DNA of 36,394 nucleotides from Clostridia bacterium (lineage in GTDB: Bacteria; Bacillota; Clostridia; Oscillospirales; CAG-272). Every line of letters begins with the position of its first letter. The stretch's first letter is position 1. The notes beneath the pieces were generated by a model, which was given only the letters and a program-made list of their open reading frames with translations, was not told the origin of the DNA and searched no databases. Below, in pieces: positions 23,383 to 31,656 of the stretch. A program made the position numbers and the translations under genes. The DNA is taken from NCBI GenBank assembly GCA_017547655.1, contig JAFYPF010000007.1:1-36394 (forward strand), in the 5' to 3' direction.

Positions 23383-24657
23383 TTATTCTAAATTCAATCC
23401 GCCGTTGTATGCGACGCTACCGTTTGCCATAGTAAGTTTACATTCTCCGTAAACCTCGTGGTTTTTAAAAGGAGTGGCAACGCCCATTGACTTGAAGTCG
23501 GCGGGGTCAATTATATACTTTTTGTTTAGGTCGAACACCGTAAGATCTGCTTTTTTGCCTACCTCGATGCCCTTATTTATGTTAAATCTCTTTGAAGGAT
23601 TTACATACATTACTTCAATAAGTTTTTCAAGTGTCATAACGCCTTTTTTTACAAGGTACGTGTACATTGTAGAAAAACTCGTTTCTATTCCTACAACACC
23701 CATATTGCTTCCCGAAAGTCCCTTTGACTTTTCTTCAGCAGAGTGCGGCGCGTGGTCTGTTGCTATCATATCAACCGTTCCGTCAAGTAAGCCTTCCACA
23801 AGAGCCAATCTGTCTTCTTCGCTTCGGATAGGCGGATTCATTTTGAATCTTCCGTCTTCTTGAAGCATCATATCGTTCATAATAAGATAGTGCGGTGCAG
23901 TTTCACAAGTAACGTCAAGCCCTTTTTTCTTTGCTTGTCTTATAAGCTCAACACTTTCTTTTGTTGATATATGACATACGTGGTATTTGCAACCGATTTT
24001 TTCGACAAGCTTTAAATCTCTTTCAATCTGTTTCCATTCAGATTCAGAGCAGATACCTTTGTGTCCGTGTAGCTTTGCATATTCGCCATCGTGAATATAT
24101 CCGCCGAAAAGTAAGCTGTTGTCTTCGCAGTGCGCAGAGATTATTTTACCGAGCGCCTTTGCTTTAAGCATAGCCTTTTCCATCATTTCGTCGGACTGTA
24201 CGCCTCGTCCGTCATCGGAATATCCTATGACGTTTTCAGCCATGCCCTCCATATCGGATAACTCCTCTCCGACCTGTTTTTTTGTTATCGTACCGAACGG
24301 ATGAACGTTTATAACAGCATCTTTTTTTATTATATCAAGTTGTTTCTGTAAGTTCTCAACGCTGTCGGGCGCAGGATCAAGATTAGGCATTGTGCAAACG
24401 TCGGTAAAGCCGCCGCGAGCCGCCGCCAAGGAGCCTGTGGCTATAGTTTCTTTATAAGAAAAACCCGGTTCACGAAAATGCACATGCACGTCGGTGAAAC
24501 CGGGGAAAATATAAAACATAGAACAATCAACGACCAAAGAACCGTTGTGCTTGGGATGGCTTTCCAAGCATGTAACGGTGCCGTTAGCTATATGAACTGT
24601 TTGTTTCTGAAATTTTCCGTCGGAATAAACTATTCCGTCTTTCAAAATCAATTCCAT
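23383..24657 (-). CDS. pyrC: dihydroorotase (class I)
   Basis: PyrC closes carbamoyl aspartate to dihydroorotate using active-site zinc. Metal ligands are seen in DVHVHFREPG (56-65), SAHCED, CHIST and the ATDHAPHS block near 300. The 424-residue length fits class I. Two in-frame starts are possible: the ATG at 24657, 11 nt from GAGG, and one at 24666, only 2 nt from it, so 24657 is more likely. It is first in the operon and sits right behind a leader terminator. Confidence 0.95.
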   Translation of the reverse strand: MELILKDGIVYSDGKFQKQTVHIANGTVTCLESHPKHNGSLVVDCSMFYIFPGFTDVHVHFREPGFSYKETIATGSLAAARGGFTDVCTMPNLDPAPDSVENLQKQLDIIKKDAVINVHPFGTITKKQVGEELSDMEGMAENVIGYSDDGRGVQSDEMMEKAMLKAKALGKIISAHCEDNSLLFGGYIHDGEYAKLHGHKGICSESEWKQIERDLKLVEKIGCKYHVCHISTKESVELIRQAKKKGLDVTCETAPHYLIMNDMMLQEDGRFKMNPPIRSEEDRLALVEGLLDGTVDMIATDHAPHSAEEKSKGLSGSNMGVVGIETSFSTMYTYLVKKGVMTLEKLIEVMYVNPSKRFNINKGIEVGKKADLTVFDLNKKYIIDPADFKSMGVATPFKNHEVYGECKLTMANGSVAYNGGLNLE

Positions 24658-24674
24658 ATTTTTCATATCCTCTT

Positions 24675-24703
24675 CAAAAAATCAACCTTGCAAAGCAAGG
24701 TTG
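24675..24703 (-). terminator. leader terminator (attenuator) of the pyr operon
   Basis: On the minus strand, CAACCTTGC TTT GCAAGGTTG is followed by ATTTTTTG. It is a textbook terminator placed between the pyr promoter and the pyrC ribosome-binding site, so reading into the operon must be conditional. I cannot see a PyrR-binding consensus or a strong antiterminator. A 7-codon leader frame (24741-24718) without a clear ribosome-binding site ends 15 nt before it. Confidence 0.8.
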
Positions 24704-24773
24704 ACACAGTTTTAGCGTTATGTAAAAGTAATCGAAACCATGTCGATATGCTTTACTTATTCATATCTAATCT

Positions 24774-24802
24774 ATTATAACACATACACACCCTTTAGTC
24801 AA
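24774..24802 (-). promoter_or_regulatory. promoter of the pyr operon
   Basis: On the minus strand: TTGACT (24802-24797), a 17-nt spacer and TATAAT (24779-24774) preceded by TGT. Transcription should start near 24767, giving a leader of about 105 nt that contains the attenuator hairpin. Confidence 0.85.
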
Positions 24803-24979
24803 TAAGCAATATCTCAAATTTGACTTTTTTTTACAACAAAAATAGTGCAAATATACCAATCTACTTTCTTTTAAGGAAAGAAAATAGGCAAATAACCTCC
24901 CTCTCTTGGTCTGTGCTACTCAATATTATTTGCACAGAAATTATGTTTTGATTTGGGAGATAGTATTTTTTCAAACGCT

Positions 24980-25022
24980 AAAAAAATGTACAGACTTTGG
25001 ACTATGCCTCAATCTGTACATA
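24980..25022 (-). terminator. terminator of the DUF2344/radical SAM unit
   Basis: On the minus strand, ATGTACAGA pairs with TCTGTACAT across an 18-nt loop and is followed by TTTTTTTAG. It isolates the pyr operon from the genes upstream. The remaining 24803-24979 holds an imperfect CTGTGC/GCACAG palindrome (24911-24937) and no gene. Confidence 0.75.
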
Positions 25023-25051
25023 TTTTTATTACAACGTTAGTTTGTGCAAAA

Positions 25052-25714
25052 TTATTTGAATAGCTTATCATCGGCAAAGTATGCGCCCGTACGAAGCACT
25101 TTTCTGTGATGTGCTTCAAAACCCACTTCTTTATCCAACGCCCCCGTCAGATAGAACGGATTAAGATAGTTTTCACTGTCGGCGCAAAGTACGCACTTCA
25201 CAAGCGCACAGCCGTATTCAAACGAAACGTCAACACCGTGTATCATAGGCTGAATATCAATATCCTTCTCGCCCTTTTTCGTCTTCTTCGTTACAACAAG
25301 GGGATTGTTAAATATTCTTTTGCCGATTTCAGCCGCCCTCTCCGACTCTTCGCCGTAGTCGAGATACATAGTATATGCAGCATATTTTATATCGGTAAAT
25401 TTAGACTCCGCCTCATATACGTCAATAATCTTCATATCATCAGGCAAATTCTTACCCAGGTTTTCCTTAACGTCTTCAGCCCTAACACTACCCTCGGTCT
25501 TTATATCCATAAACTCATACACGCTCTCGATTCCGATAGAAAGAGGCAATGCAAAGTTTATCTTCATATGGGGATTAAAGCCCTCCGAATACATCATCTT
25601 AACCTTTGCTCTGCGAAGCGCCGTCTGCATGGTGCGAAGCAAGTCAAGGTGCGAAATGTACTGCAATTTACCCGTTTTTTCAAACAACACTCTTAATGTT
25701 TTTGGTTGCACCAC
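25052..25714 (-). CDS. DUF2344 (radical SAM-linked, TIGR03936-type) protein
   Basis: The 220-residue protein begins with the family block LRVLFEKTGKLQYISHLDLLRT, followed by SEGFNPHMKINFALPLSIGIES. Family members accompany, or are fused to, the radical SAM protein encoded just upstream, and their function is not known. The start is a GTG at 25714, 7 nt after GGAGGTG, and it overlaps the end of the radical SAM gene by 22 nt, so the two are co-translated. Confidence 0.85.
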   Translation of the reverse strand: MVQPKTLRVLFEKTGKLQYISHLDLLRTMQTALRRAKVKMMYSEGFNPHMKINFALPLSIGIESVYEFMDIKTEGSVRAEDVKENLGKNLPDDMKIIDVYEAESKFTDIKYAAYTMYLDYGEESERAAEIGKRIFNNPLVVTKKTKKGEKDIDIQPMIHGVDVSFEYGCALVKCVLCADSENYLNPFYLTGALDKEVGFEAHHRKVLRTGAYFADDKLFK

Positions 25715-27540
25715 GTCTTTTCACCTCCCAAGCAATTAGCGCCGCATGCCGAGCATTTTTCACGGCAGTTAGGCGTCGTTTTCGATTCGTGCGCTTTTTG
25801 GTTTTCTCTGATAAGGAATTCCTTGGTTACACCGATATCAATTATATCCCAAGGCAGAACTTCATCTTTACCGAATTCGCGGTTTGCATAGAACGCAGGG
25901 TCAATACCGCATTTTTCAAACACGCTCATCCATTTCTCATAGTCAAAATATTCATCCCAAGCATCAAACTTAAGACCTGCTTTATGTCCTTCAAGCATAA
26001 CGTTACAGAGCTTTCTGTCGCCCCTTGCAAAAACAGCCTCAAGTCTTGACACCTTTGCGTCGTGGTAATTAAACTTCACCTTTCTATCGGTTATAGTACT
26101 CAAAATATACTGCTGTTTTTCAAGCAAGGTATCCATATCCTCCTGCTTTTCCCACTGAAAAGCGGTAAAAGGTTTCGGTATAAAGCAAGCCGCGCTTATC
26201 GTAACTTTAGGCGATTTCCCTTTAGGTCTGTCGGGGTTAGCGTAGTACGTATCAACAACCCTCTTCGCTAATGCGTGTATTCCGTCGAGGTCCTCTTTTT
26301 CCTCGGTAGGTAATCCCATCATAAAATACAGTTTAACCTGCGTCTTACCCGCTTTAAAAGCAACGCCGCAAGCCTTCAACAAGTCCTCTTCATAGAGATT
26401 CTTGTTTATAGCGTCACGAAGTCTCTGCGTTCCCGCCTCGGGCGCAAATGTAATACCGCCCGTTCTTATAGTCGAAATCTTGTCCATAAGCTCTTTTGTA
26501 AAGCTGTCGGCACGAAGGCTCGGCAACGAAAGGCTAACCATATTTTCGTCGGTCCACTTAAGCAAATCGTCGGTAAGCTCATTTATCTTTGAATAGTCGC
26601 TTATGCTGAGCGAAACGAGAGATATTTCATCATACCCCGTATTTTCAAACAAGCACTTCGCCTGTTTATTCAACACCTCGGGGGATTTTTCTCTGATAGG
26701 TCTGTATATCATACCCGCCTGACAGAAACGGCAACCTCTTATACAACCGCGGTAAACCTCCAGCATAGTTCTGTCGTGAACGGTTTCGATATATGGCATT
26801 ACGAGCTTATCGGGAAAATACACTTTATCGAGGTCTTTTATAATCCTCTTGCGAATTTTTGTAGGTACATCGTCATATTTCGGAGTATAAGCCTTAACCG
26901 TACCGTCTTCGTTATAACTAACGTCATATAGCGACGGAACGTAAAAGCCCTCAATTTTTGCCGCTTCGTGCAAAAAGTCTTTTCTCGTATATGTCCCCTT
27001 TTCTTTCATCTCTTTGTGGAGAGCAACGATTTCGCAAACAGCTTCTTCCCCCTCGCCTATAAAGAAGAGGTCAAAAAAGTCAGCTATCGGCTCTGCGTTA
27101 TAAGAGCACGGTCCGCCGCCGATAACTAAAGGCATACTGTCATCTCTGTCTTTAGACATAAGCGGAATATTTGCAAGCTCAAGCATATTCAAAACGTTCG
27201 AATAACAAAGTTCGTATTGCAAGGTGAATCCGACAAAATCAAAGTCGAGCAGTTTATCTCCGCTTTCGACAGCCCAAAGAGGAATATTATTTTTACGCAT
27301 CTCTGCTTCCATATCCTCCCAAGGAGCATATACTCTCTCGCACCAAACGTCGTCAATGTTATTCAAAACGCCATAGAGTATGCGGATACCCAAATTCGAC
27401 ATACCAATCTCATAGGAATCCGGAAAGCAAAAGGCAAATCTTGTTTTCACTTTAGCTTTATCTTTAAGAGTCTGCCCGTATTCTCCGCCTATATATCTAC
27501 CAGGCTTCATAACTTTCGTCAATATGTTTTCTAAATTCAT
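25693..27540 (-). CDS. TIGR03960-type radical SAM protein
   Basis: The 615-residue protein has the radical SAM cluster motif RGCIRGCRFC (Cys266, 270, 273). It is preceded by an N-terminal region resembling the B12-binding-type fold (FCFPDSYEIGMSNLGIRILY, LVIGGGPCSYNAEPIADFFD). The C terminus is Cys-rich (CREKCSACGANC...WC) and may hold an auxiliary cluster. The family is widespread in Clostridia with DUF2344 and has no proven substrate; links to rRNA or tRNA modification are only suggested by its neighbours, such as rlmB. The ribosome-binding site GGAGG lies 6 nt from the ATG. Confidence 0.85.
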   Translation of the reverse strand: MNLENILTKVMKPGRYIGGEYGQTLKDKAKVKTRFAFCFPDSYEIGMSNLGIRILYGVLNNIDDVWCERVYAPWEDMEAEMRKNNIPLWAVESGDKLLDFDFVGFTLQYELCYSNVLNMLELANIPLMSKDRDDSMPLVIGGGPCSYNAEPIADFFDLFFIGEGEEAVCEIVALHKEMKEKGTYTRKDFLHEAAKIEGFYVPSLYDVSYNEDGTVKAYTPKYDDVPTKIRKRIIKDLDKVYFPDKLVMPYIETVHDRTMLEVYRGCIRGCRFCQAGMIYRPIREKSPEVLNKQAKCLFENTGYDEISLVSLSISDYSKINELTDDLLKWTDENMVSLSLPSLRADSFTKELMDKISTIRTGGITFAPEAGTQRLRDAINKNLYEEDLLKACGVAFKAGKTQVKLYFMMGLPTEEKEDLDGIHALAKRVVDTYYANPDRPKGKSPKVTISAACFIPKPFTAFQWEKQEDMDTLLEKQQYILSTITDRKVKFNYHDAKVSRLEAVFARGDRKLCNVMLEGHKAGLKFDAWDEYFDYEKWMSVFEKCGIDPAFYANREFGKDEVLPWDIIDIGVTKEFLIRENQKAHESKTTPNCREKCSACGANCLGGEKTWCNQKH

Positions 27541-27561
27541 TTTTTCCTCCGAAAAAACACA

Positions 27562-27598
27562 CGTTTATAAAATCGGGAGGGAATAAACTTCCCTCCCG
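27562..27598 (-). terminator. terminator after the P-type-ATPase-like gene
   Basis: CGGGAGGGAA and TTCCCTCCCG form a 10-bp stem, followed on the minus strand by ATTTTATAAA. The T-run is interrupted, so read-through into the radical SAM gene, whose start is 34 nt away with no clear promoter, is likely. Confidence 0.65.
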
Positions 27599-27603
27599 CT
27601 GTC

Positions 27604-30261
27604 TTATACATAAAATTTTGAAATCAAATATACGGGAACCATCCAGAACAACTGATAGAGAACAACGTATATTGAGGGGATTGCGGTTATCTTTCCAAAG
27701 ACAAGCAAGAATGCCATAAGCAATACGCTGAATGCAACCGAAAGAATCTTAACAGCAACGTTTGTTCTGTTTGCATAAAGAACCTTTGAGCAAAGCACAA
27801 ATGCATTAAGCACCGATCTTGGACTGCTTTTTGAAACAATACCGCTGTTAGCTTCATCCTGGGGAACCGAAGCCTCTTCAAGTGACTTGCAACGCAAAAT
27901 TCTTACGGGATATTTAGTTATCTTAACCTTGCTTCCGAGAAGCTTGTCATCAACGTTGGGATCAAGCGTTTTAATTCCTATGCAAATTCCCGCCTTATAG
28001 AGTCTTCTTAAAGCAAATTCAAAATCGGGATCAATTGTATACTGTACGTACATTTTTGCGGAAACAACATCATCACAAACCATATACATTATACTTGCTT
28101 CACCGCTTGTTTCAAGCATATCGTCATCGGGTTCAACCATAGGAGCGTAACCCTTTTCAATGAGATAAGAGGTCTTACCGATAAATATATGCTGACCGTC
28201 AATAAGTGACTCAATTCCATCTTTTGCAACTTCAATAATTTCAACGTTTTCGGATTTGCCGAGCTCGTGTGTAGCCGTATCAAAAACGTCAGCCAAAGGA
28301 CCGCCGATAAGCTTAAATACACTTGCAGAATTATAGAGAATCTTATCAATTCTGCTTTCTCCGTAAACCTTAATACTCTTAACCTTTACTCCATAAGAGG
28401 GGAATACGTCCTTATCGTCAAATGAAAGTGTATTTGCGCGAGAATATTCTTCTAAAGATACGTTACCGATAATTGCGCTGTCATCCTCGAACGCCTTTTT
28501 AGATGCTCTGTAGAAAGGCAAACTAAATGCAAGAATTGCGCAACAAGGCATCGAAATCGCAAACGCAAGATAACCGAACGAAAATGCCAATTTAACGTCA
28601 TGAACAACGGTAGACAATATAAAGAAAATCAAGCCTAATGCTACCGAAATTGAAAGAAGAATAGTTATAATCGAGTTATTTTTCGAATAGGAATTCATTC
28701 TTTCATAGAAGCCTTTTACAAAAGAGGTCTTTCCTATCTTAAACATAGCCACGTCGTCTTCTTCGGACAAATATTCACCGAACGCTTCGTTTTCAAGTCC
28801 TGCGTTATCATTTTCCACGGTAGTAATAGTATACTTAATACGTTTGGAAGCAACTATGTTAAAGCTGTATATTTCTCTTTTAAGATTAAAGAAGTCGCAA
28901 ACAAGAGTTACAAAAATACAAAGTATTGCAGGGAACACGTAAAGCGCAACGGAAGGATCAGTCTCTGAAATAAAACAATGCGCAACATGGTATACTGCCG
29001 ACATAACAGCAACAACTGCAGTTATACTTTCGGGCAACGGCTGCATTGCAAATAACGCCTTAATACCCTTGTAGATTTCATCCCAAGCTATAGCACTTGC
29101 AAGCACCAAAAGCTGAAGACTTGCAAGAATATATACAACAGGATAATTCTGCTGATTCAAAGCGCCGGGAAGAGTGCCGCCAAAACCGGTTATATTTTCA
29201 AAAATCAAAGCAACAAGCAAAACTACAAAGCAACCGATAATCTTCATAAGTCCAAACTTATGCTCGCGTCTGTATGAAGCAAATATATCTTTTTTCTGCG
29301 AAGGATCTACGTACTCTTCTTGAATTTTAACGTTCTTAACGTCCTTCTTTTCGGACTTAAGATATTCCTGAACGTCAATATCGAGTTGAGTCTCGATTTT
29401 CTGCGCTTCTTCCTCGCCGAACTTTTCTTTGAGCTCATCCTCATCGCCAAAAGCGGAAGCAATCCAAAGATCGGTTTGATCATACTCTTCATTTTTTTCT
29501 TCGGGAGCAGGAAGAATGTTCTCTTCGGGAATGTTTGATATATCATTTATAATCTCTTCGGGGTTATCAATATGCTCTCTGTCAAAAATAAAAGCCTCTG
29601 CTTCTTCAATGCTCTTTTGAAGATCCTCTTCGGTCATACTAAACATCAACTGCTCTGCTTCAGCAACGGCAGGAGACTCATTCTCATCAAAAAGCTTTTC
29701 GTTTTTCTTTGATTTCTTACCGTTTTTTATATCTTTGGGATTAAAAACGTTTGTTTTATCCGAAGAATTTTCAATAACCACAGAATATTCTTTTTCAGCA
29801 ACAGGCTCTGCCGTTTCGGGAGCAATCTCTTCAGCCGCATTCATTTCATCAGTCGCATCAGAAGACTCAACAGACACTTTTTCTTCAGAGCGCATAGCCG
29901 CAATAATACTTTTTATAGAGTCGGTAACAGAAGGTCTTTTTTCTTTCTGTTCAGGCTGTACAAGCTCTGCTGCCTCTTCAAGAGAGAGAATCTTTTTTAT
30001 ATCCTCAACCTCGAGCTCTACCGAATCAACAAATTCTTCCGACACCTCTTCGGCATTCTCTGCAACATCAGCATCAACCGTGTCGGTCACAGCGTCTTCA
30101 GCGTCGTTTTCAAATATATCCTCCCCTTGAAGATTAGGATTCTGCTTCAAATTGGATTTTAATCTTTTAATAAGATCATCAGCCGTTATTGGAGCAACGT
30201 TATCCAACTCCCCGTCGTTGGGAATATTCAATTCAGCTCCGTTAATCTTTTCGTTATCCAT
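27604..30261 (-). CDS. degenerate P1B-type-ATPase-like membrane protein with long acidic N-terminal region
   Basis: The 885-residue protein has an acidic, low-complexity cytoplasmic part (1-335). Eight predicted helices follow in the P1B order: four (about 337-458), a small domain (459-525), two (530-583), a large cytoplasmic domain (584-832) and two (833-880). Helix 6 reads MPCCAILAFSLP (571-582), where metal-pump ATPases have CPCAL...TP. Exactly where DKTGT is expected, 43 residues on, it reads FDDKDVFP (614-621). TGE, TGD and GDGxND motifs are absent. The fold is kept but catalysis should be lost. I infer a sensor, scaffold or regulatory role. It lies 42 nt after rlmB. Confidence 0.7.
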   Translation of the reverse strand: MDNEKINGAELNIPNDGELDNVAPITADDLIKRLKSNLKQNPNLQGEDIFENDAEDAVTDTVDADVAENAEEVSEEFVDSVELEVEDIKKILSLEEAAELVQPEQKEKRPSVTDSIKSIIAAMRSEEKVSVESSDATDEMNAAEEIAPETAEPVAEKEYSVVIENSSDKTNVFNPKDIKNGKKSKKNEKLFDENESPAVAEAEQLMFSMTEEDLQKSIEEAEAFIFDREHIDNPEEIINDISNIPEENILPAPEEKNEEYDQTDLWIASAFGDEDELKEKFGEEEAQKIETQLDIDVQEYLKSEKKDVKNVKIQEEYVDPSQKKDIFASYRREHKFGLMKIIGCFVVLLVALIFENITGFGGTLPGALNQQNYPVVYILASLQLLVLASAIAWDEIYKGIKALFAMQPLPESITAVVAVMSAVYHVAHCFISETDPSVALYVFPAILCIFVTLVCDFFNLKREIYSFNIVASKRIKYTITTVENDNAGLENEAFGEYLSEEDDVAMFKIGKTSFVKGFYERMNSYSKNNSIITILLSISVALGLIFFILSTVVHDVKLAFSFGYLAFAISMPCCAILAFSLPFYRASKKAFEDDSAIIGNVSLEEYSRANTLSFDDKDVFPSYGVKVKSIKVYGESRIDKILYNSASVFKLIGGPLADVFDTATHELGKSENVEIIEVAKDGIESLIDGQHIFIGKTSYLIEKGYAPMVEPDDDMLETSGEASIMYMVCDDVVSAKMYVQYTIDPDFEFALRRLYKAGICIGIKTLDPNVDDKLLGSKVKITKYPVRILRCKSLEEASVPQDEANSGIVSKSSPRSVLNAFVLCSKVLYANRTNVAVKILSVAFSVLLMAFLLVFGKITAIPSIYVVLYQLFWMVPVYLISKFYV

Positions 30262-30303
30262 TTTCCCTTACCCCTATATCTGATTTTTCAATTCAGTCCG
30301 AAT

Positions 30304-31089
30304 TTATTTGTTACGCTGTCTTGCAGCCTCGCAAAGTATTACCGCTCCGGCTGCCGCAACGTTAAAGGAATTAACCTTACCGTACATAGGTATCGAAAGA
30401 ATAAAATCGCATTTATCAAGCAAAAGCTTGGCAACACCTTTACCCTCGCTCCCCAAAACTATCGCCGCGCCGCAAGTCAGGTCTTGCTCATAAAACTTTT
30501 CTCCGCCCGCCTCGGCAGCGAATATCCAAAGACCTTTTTCTTTCAATTCATCAACGGTCATAGCAAGGTTTGTAACCTTTGCTATTCTCATATGCTCTAA
30601 AGCTCCCGCAGAAGCCTTTGAAACAATCTGCGTCAGCATAGCGCCTTTTCTTTTGGGTATTATTACCCCATGCGCCCCTGCACATTCAGCCGCTCTGATA
30701 AGCGCGCCCAAATTATGCGGATCCTCAATCCTGTCAGCAATAACAATAAGCGGTTTTTCGCCCTTGCTTTCAGCAAAGCTGATAATATCGTCAATTGTGC
30801 AATATTCTTTTTCAGCCGCAAATGCCGCAATTCCTTGGTGATTAACCCCACCCGAAATCCGGTCAAGTTTAGCTTTTTCACACTCAACAACGGGAATCGA
30901 ACGACTTCTCGCTTGTGCAATCAAGCTGGTAATGGAGCCTGTTCTTTCACCCTTTTGAACAAATATTTTGTCTATATCTCTTTCCGACGCAAGCAACTCT
31001 CTTACCGAGTTTCTACCGGCAGTAATGTTTGCGCTGTCTTCATACTGTTCTGCCTCTTCTTCGGGGCGGGACCTTCTCTCGTTTCTCAT
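30304..31089 (-). CDS. rlmB: 23S rRNA (guanosine-2'-O-)-methyltransferase RlmB family
   Basis: This SpoU/TrmH-type methyltransferase methylates 23S rRNA G2251 in the RlmB subgroup. The 261 residues hold an L30e-like substrate-binding domain (about 26-100) and a trefoil-knot SPOUT domain. Its three motifs are DRIEDPHNLGALIRAAE (about 118-134), VLGSEGKG (211-218) and IPMYGKVNSFNVAAA (233-247). A charged 20-residue N terminus precedes the L30e-like domain. TrmH-family relatives cannot be fully excluded. Its promoter is at 31141-31169. Confidence 0.9.
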   Translation of the reverse strand: MRNERRSRPEEEAEQYEDSANITAGRNSVRELLASERDIDKIFVQKGERTGSITSLIAQARSRSIPVVECEKAKLDRISGGVNHQGIAAFAAEKEYCTIDDIISFAESKGEKPLIVIADRIEDPHNLGALIRAAECAGAHGVIIPKRKGAMLTQIVSKASAGALEHMRIAKVTNLAMTVDELKEKGLWIFAAEAGGEKFYEQDLTCGAAIVLGSEGKGVAKLLLDKCDFILSIPMYGKVNSFNVAAAGAVILCEAARQRNK

Positions 31090-31140
31090 TTTTAATGCCT
31101 CGTCTGCATAATTATATAGTACACCTAATTATATATAGAC

Positions 31141-31169
31141 ATTATAACACATAAAACTTCATTTGTACA
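31141..31169 (-). promoter_or_regulatory. promoter upstream of rlmB
   Basis: On the minus strand: TGTACA (31169-31164), a 17-nt spacer and TATAAT (31146-31141) preceded by TGT. It probably serves rlmB and the membrane protein after it. The rest of 31090-31314 is AT-rich apart from the terminator at 31244-31275. Confidence 0.6.
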
Positions 31170-31243
31170 TATTTTTTTTGCATTTTACACAATTTTTTCA
31201 AAAAACTTTTATTTTTAGCATTTTTTAAAAAATATAGTCAACG

Positions 31244-31275
31244 AAAAAAAGCCACACAAAAAAGTGTAGCTTTTA
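31244..31275 (-). terminator. terminator after the zinc-ribbon gene
   Basis: On the minus strand, AAAGCTACAC pairs with GTGTGGCTTT (one G-T pair) around a T-rich loop and is followed by TTTT. It closes the sigma factor/zinc-ribbon unit. Confidence 0.75.
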
Positions 31276-31314
31276 AACTGGCATATAAATCTTTTTATGT
31301 AAACAAAAATCGAC

Positions 31315-31593
31315 TTACTGCTGATCCTTCATAGCTGCAAAGCATTCGCTGCAGTATACAGGTCTGTCATTACTGGGCTGGAAAGGAACCTTAGCTTCTT
31401 TTCCGCAGTTTGCGCAAGTTGTTGTGAACATTTCTCTGTTAGCCTTTGTAGCCTGCTTTCTTGCATCACGGCAAGCCTTACATCTTTGAGGCTCGTTCTG
31501 GAATCCTCTTTCAGCATAAAACTCCTGTTCACCTGCTGTGAATACGAACTCCTGTCCACATTCTTTGCAAACTAATTTCTTGTCTTCGTACAT
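31315..31593 (-). CDS. zinc-ribbon protein with two Cys4 sites (CxxC-x17-CxxC type)
   Basis: The 92-residue protein has an N-terminal ribbon (Cys9, 12, 38, 41, with GEQEFYAERGF between) and a C-terminal ribbon (Cys60, 63, 81, 84; exactly 17 residues between the pairs). Both types recur in small clostridial proteins of unknown role, possibly RNA- or protein-binding. GAGGG lies 7 nt before the ATG. It follows the sigma factor gene by 63 nt and probably shares its transcript. Confidence 0.85.
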   Translation of the reverse strand: MYEDKKLVCKECGQEFVFTAGEQEFYAERGFQNEPQRCKACRDARKQATKANREMFTTTCANCGKEAKVPFQPSNDRPVYCSECFAAMKDQQ

Positions 31594-31656
31594 TGGTTTT
31601 CCCTCGCTTTAAATTTGGATAGATTATATATATACTCTTTTCAGAGTTAATACCGT

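Noticed and set aside
24675..24703. Considered as the terminator of the upstream DUF2344/radical SAM unit.
   Set aside because: That unit has its own terminator at 24980-25022, and a strong promoter lies between the two, so this hairpin acts in the pyr leader.
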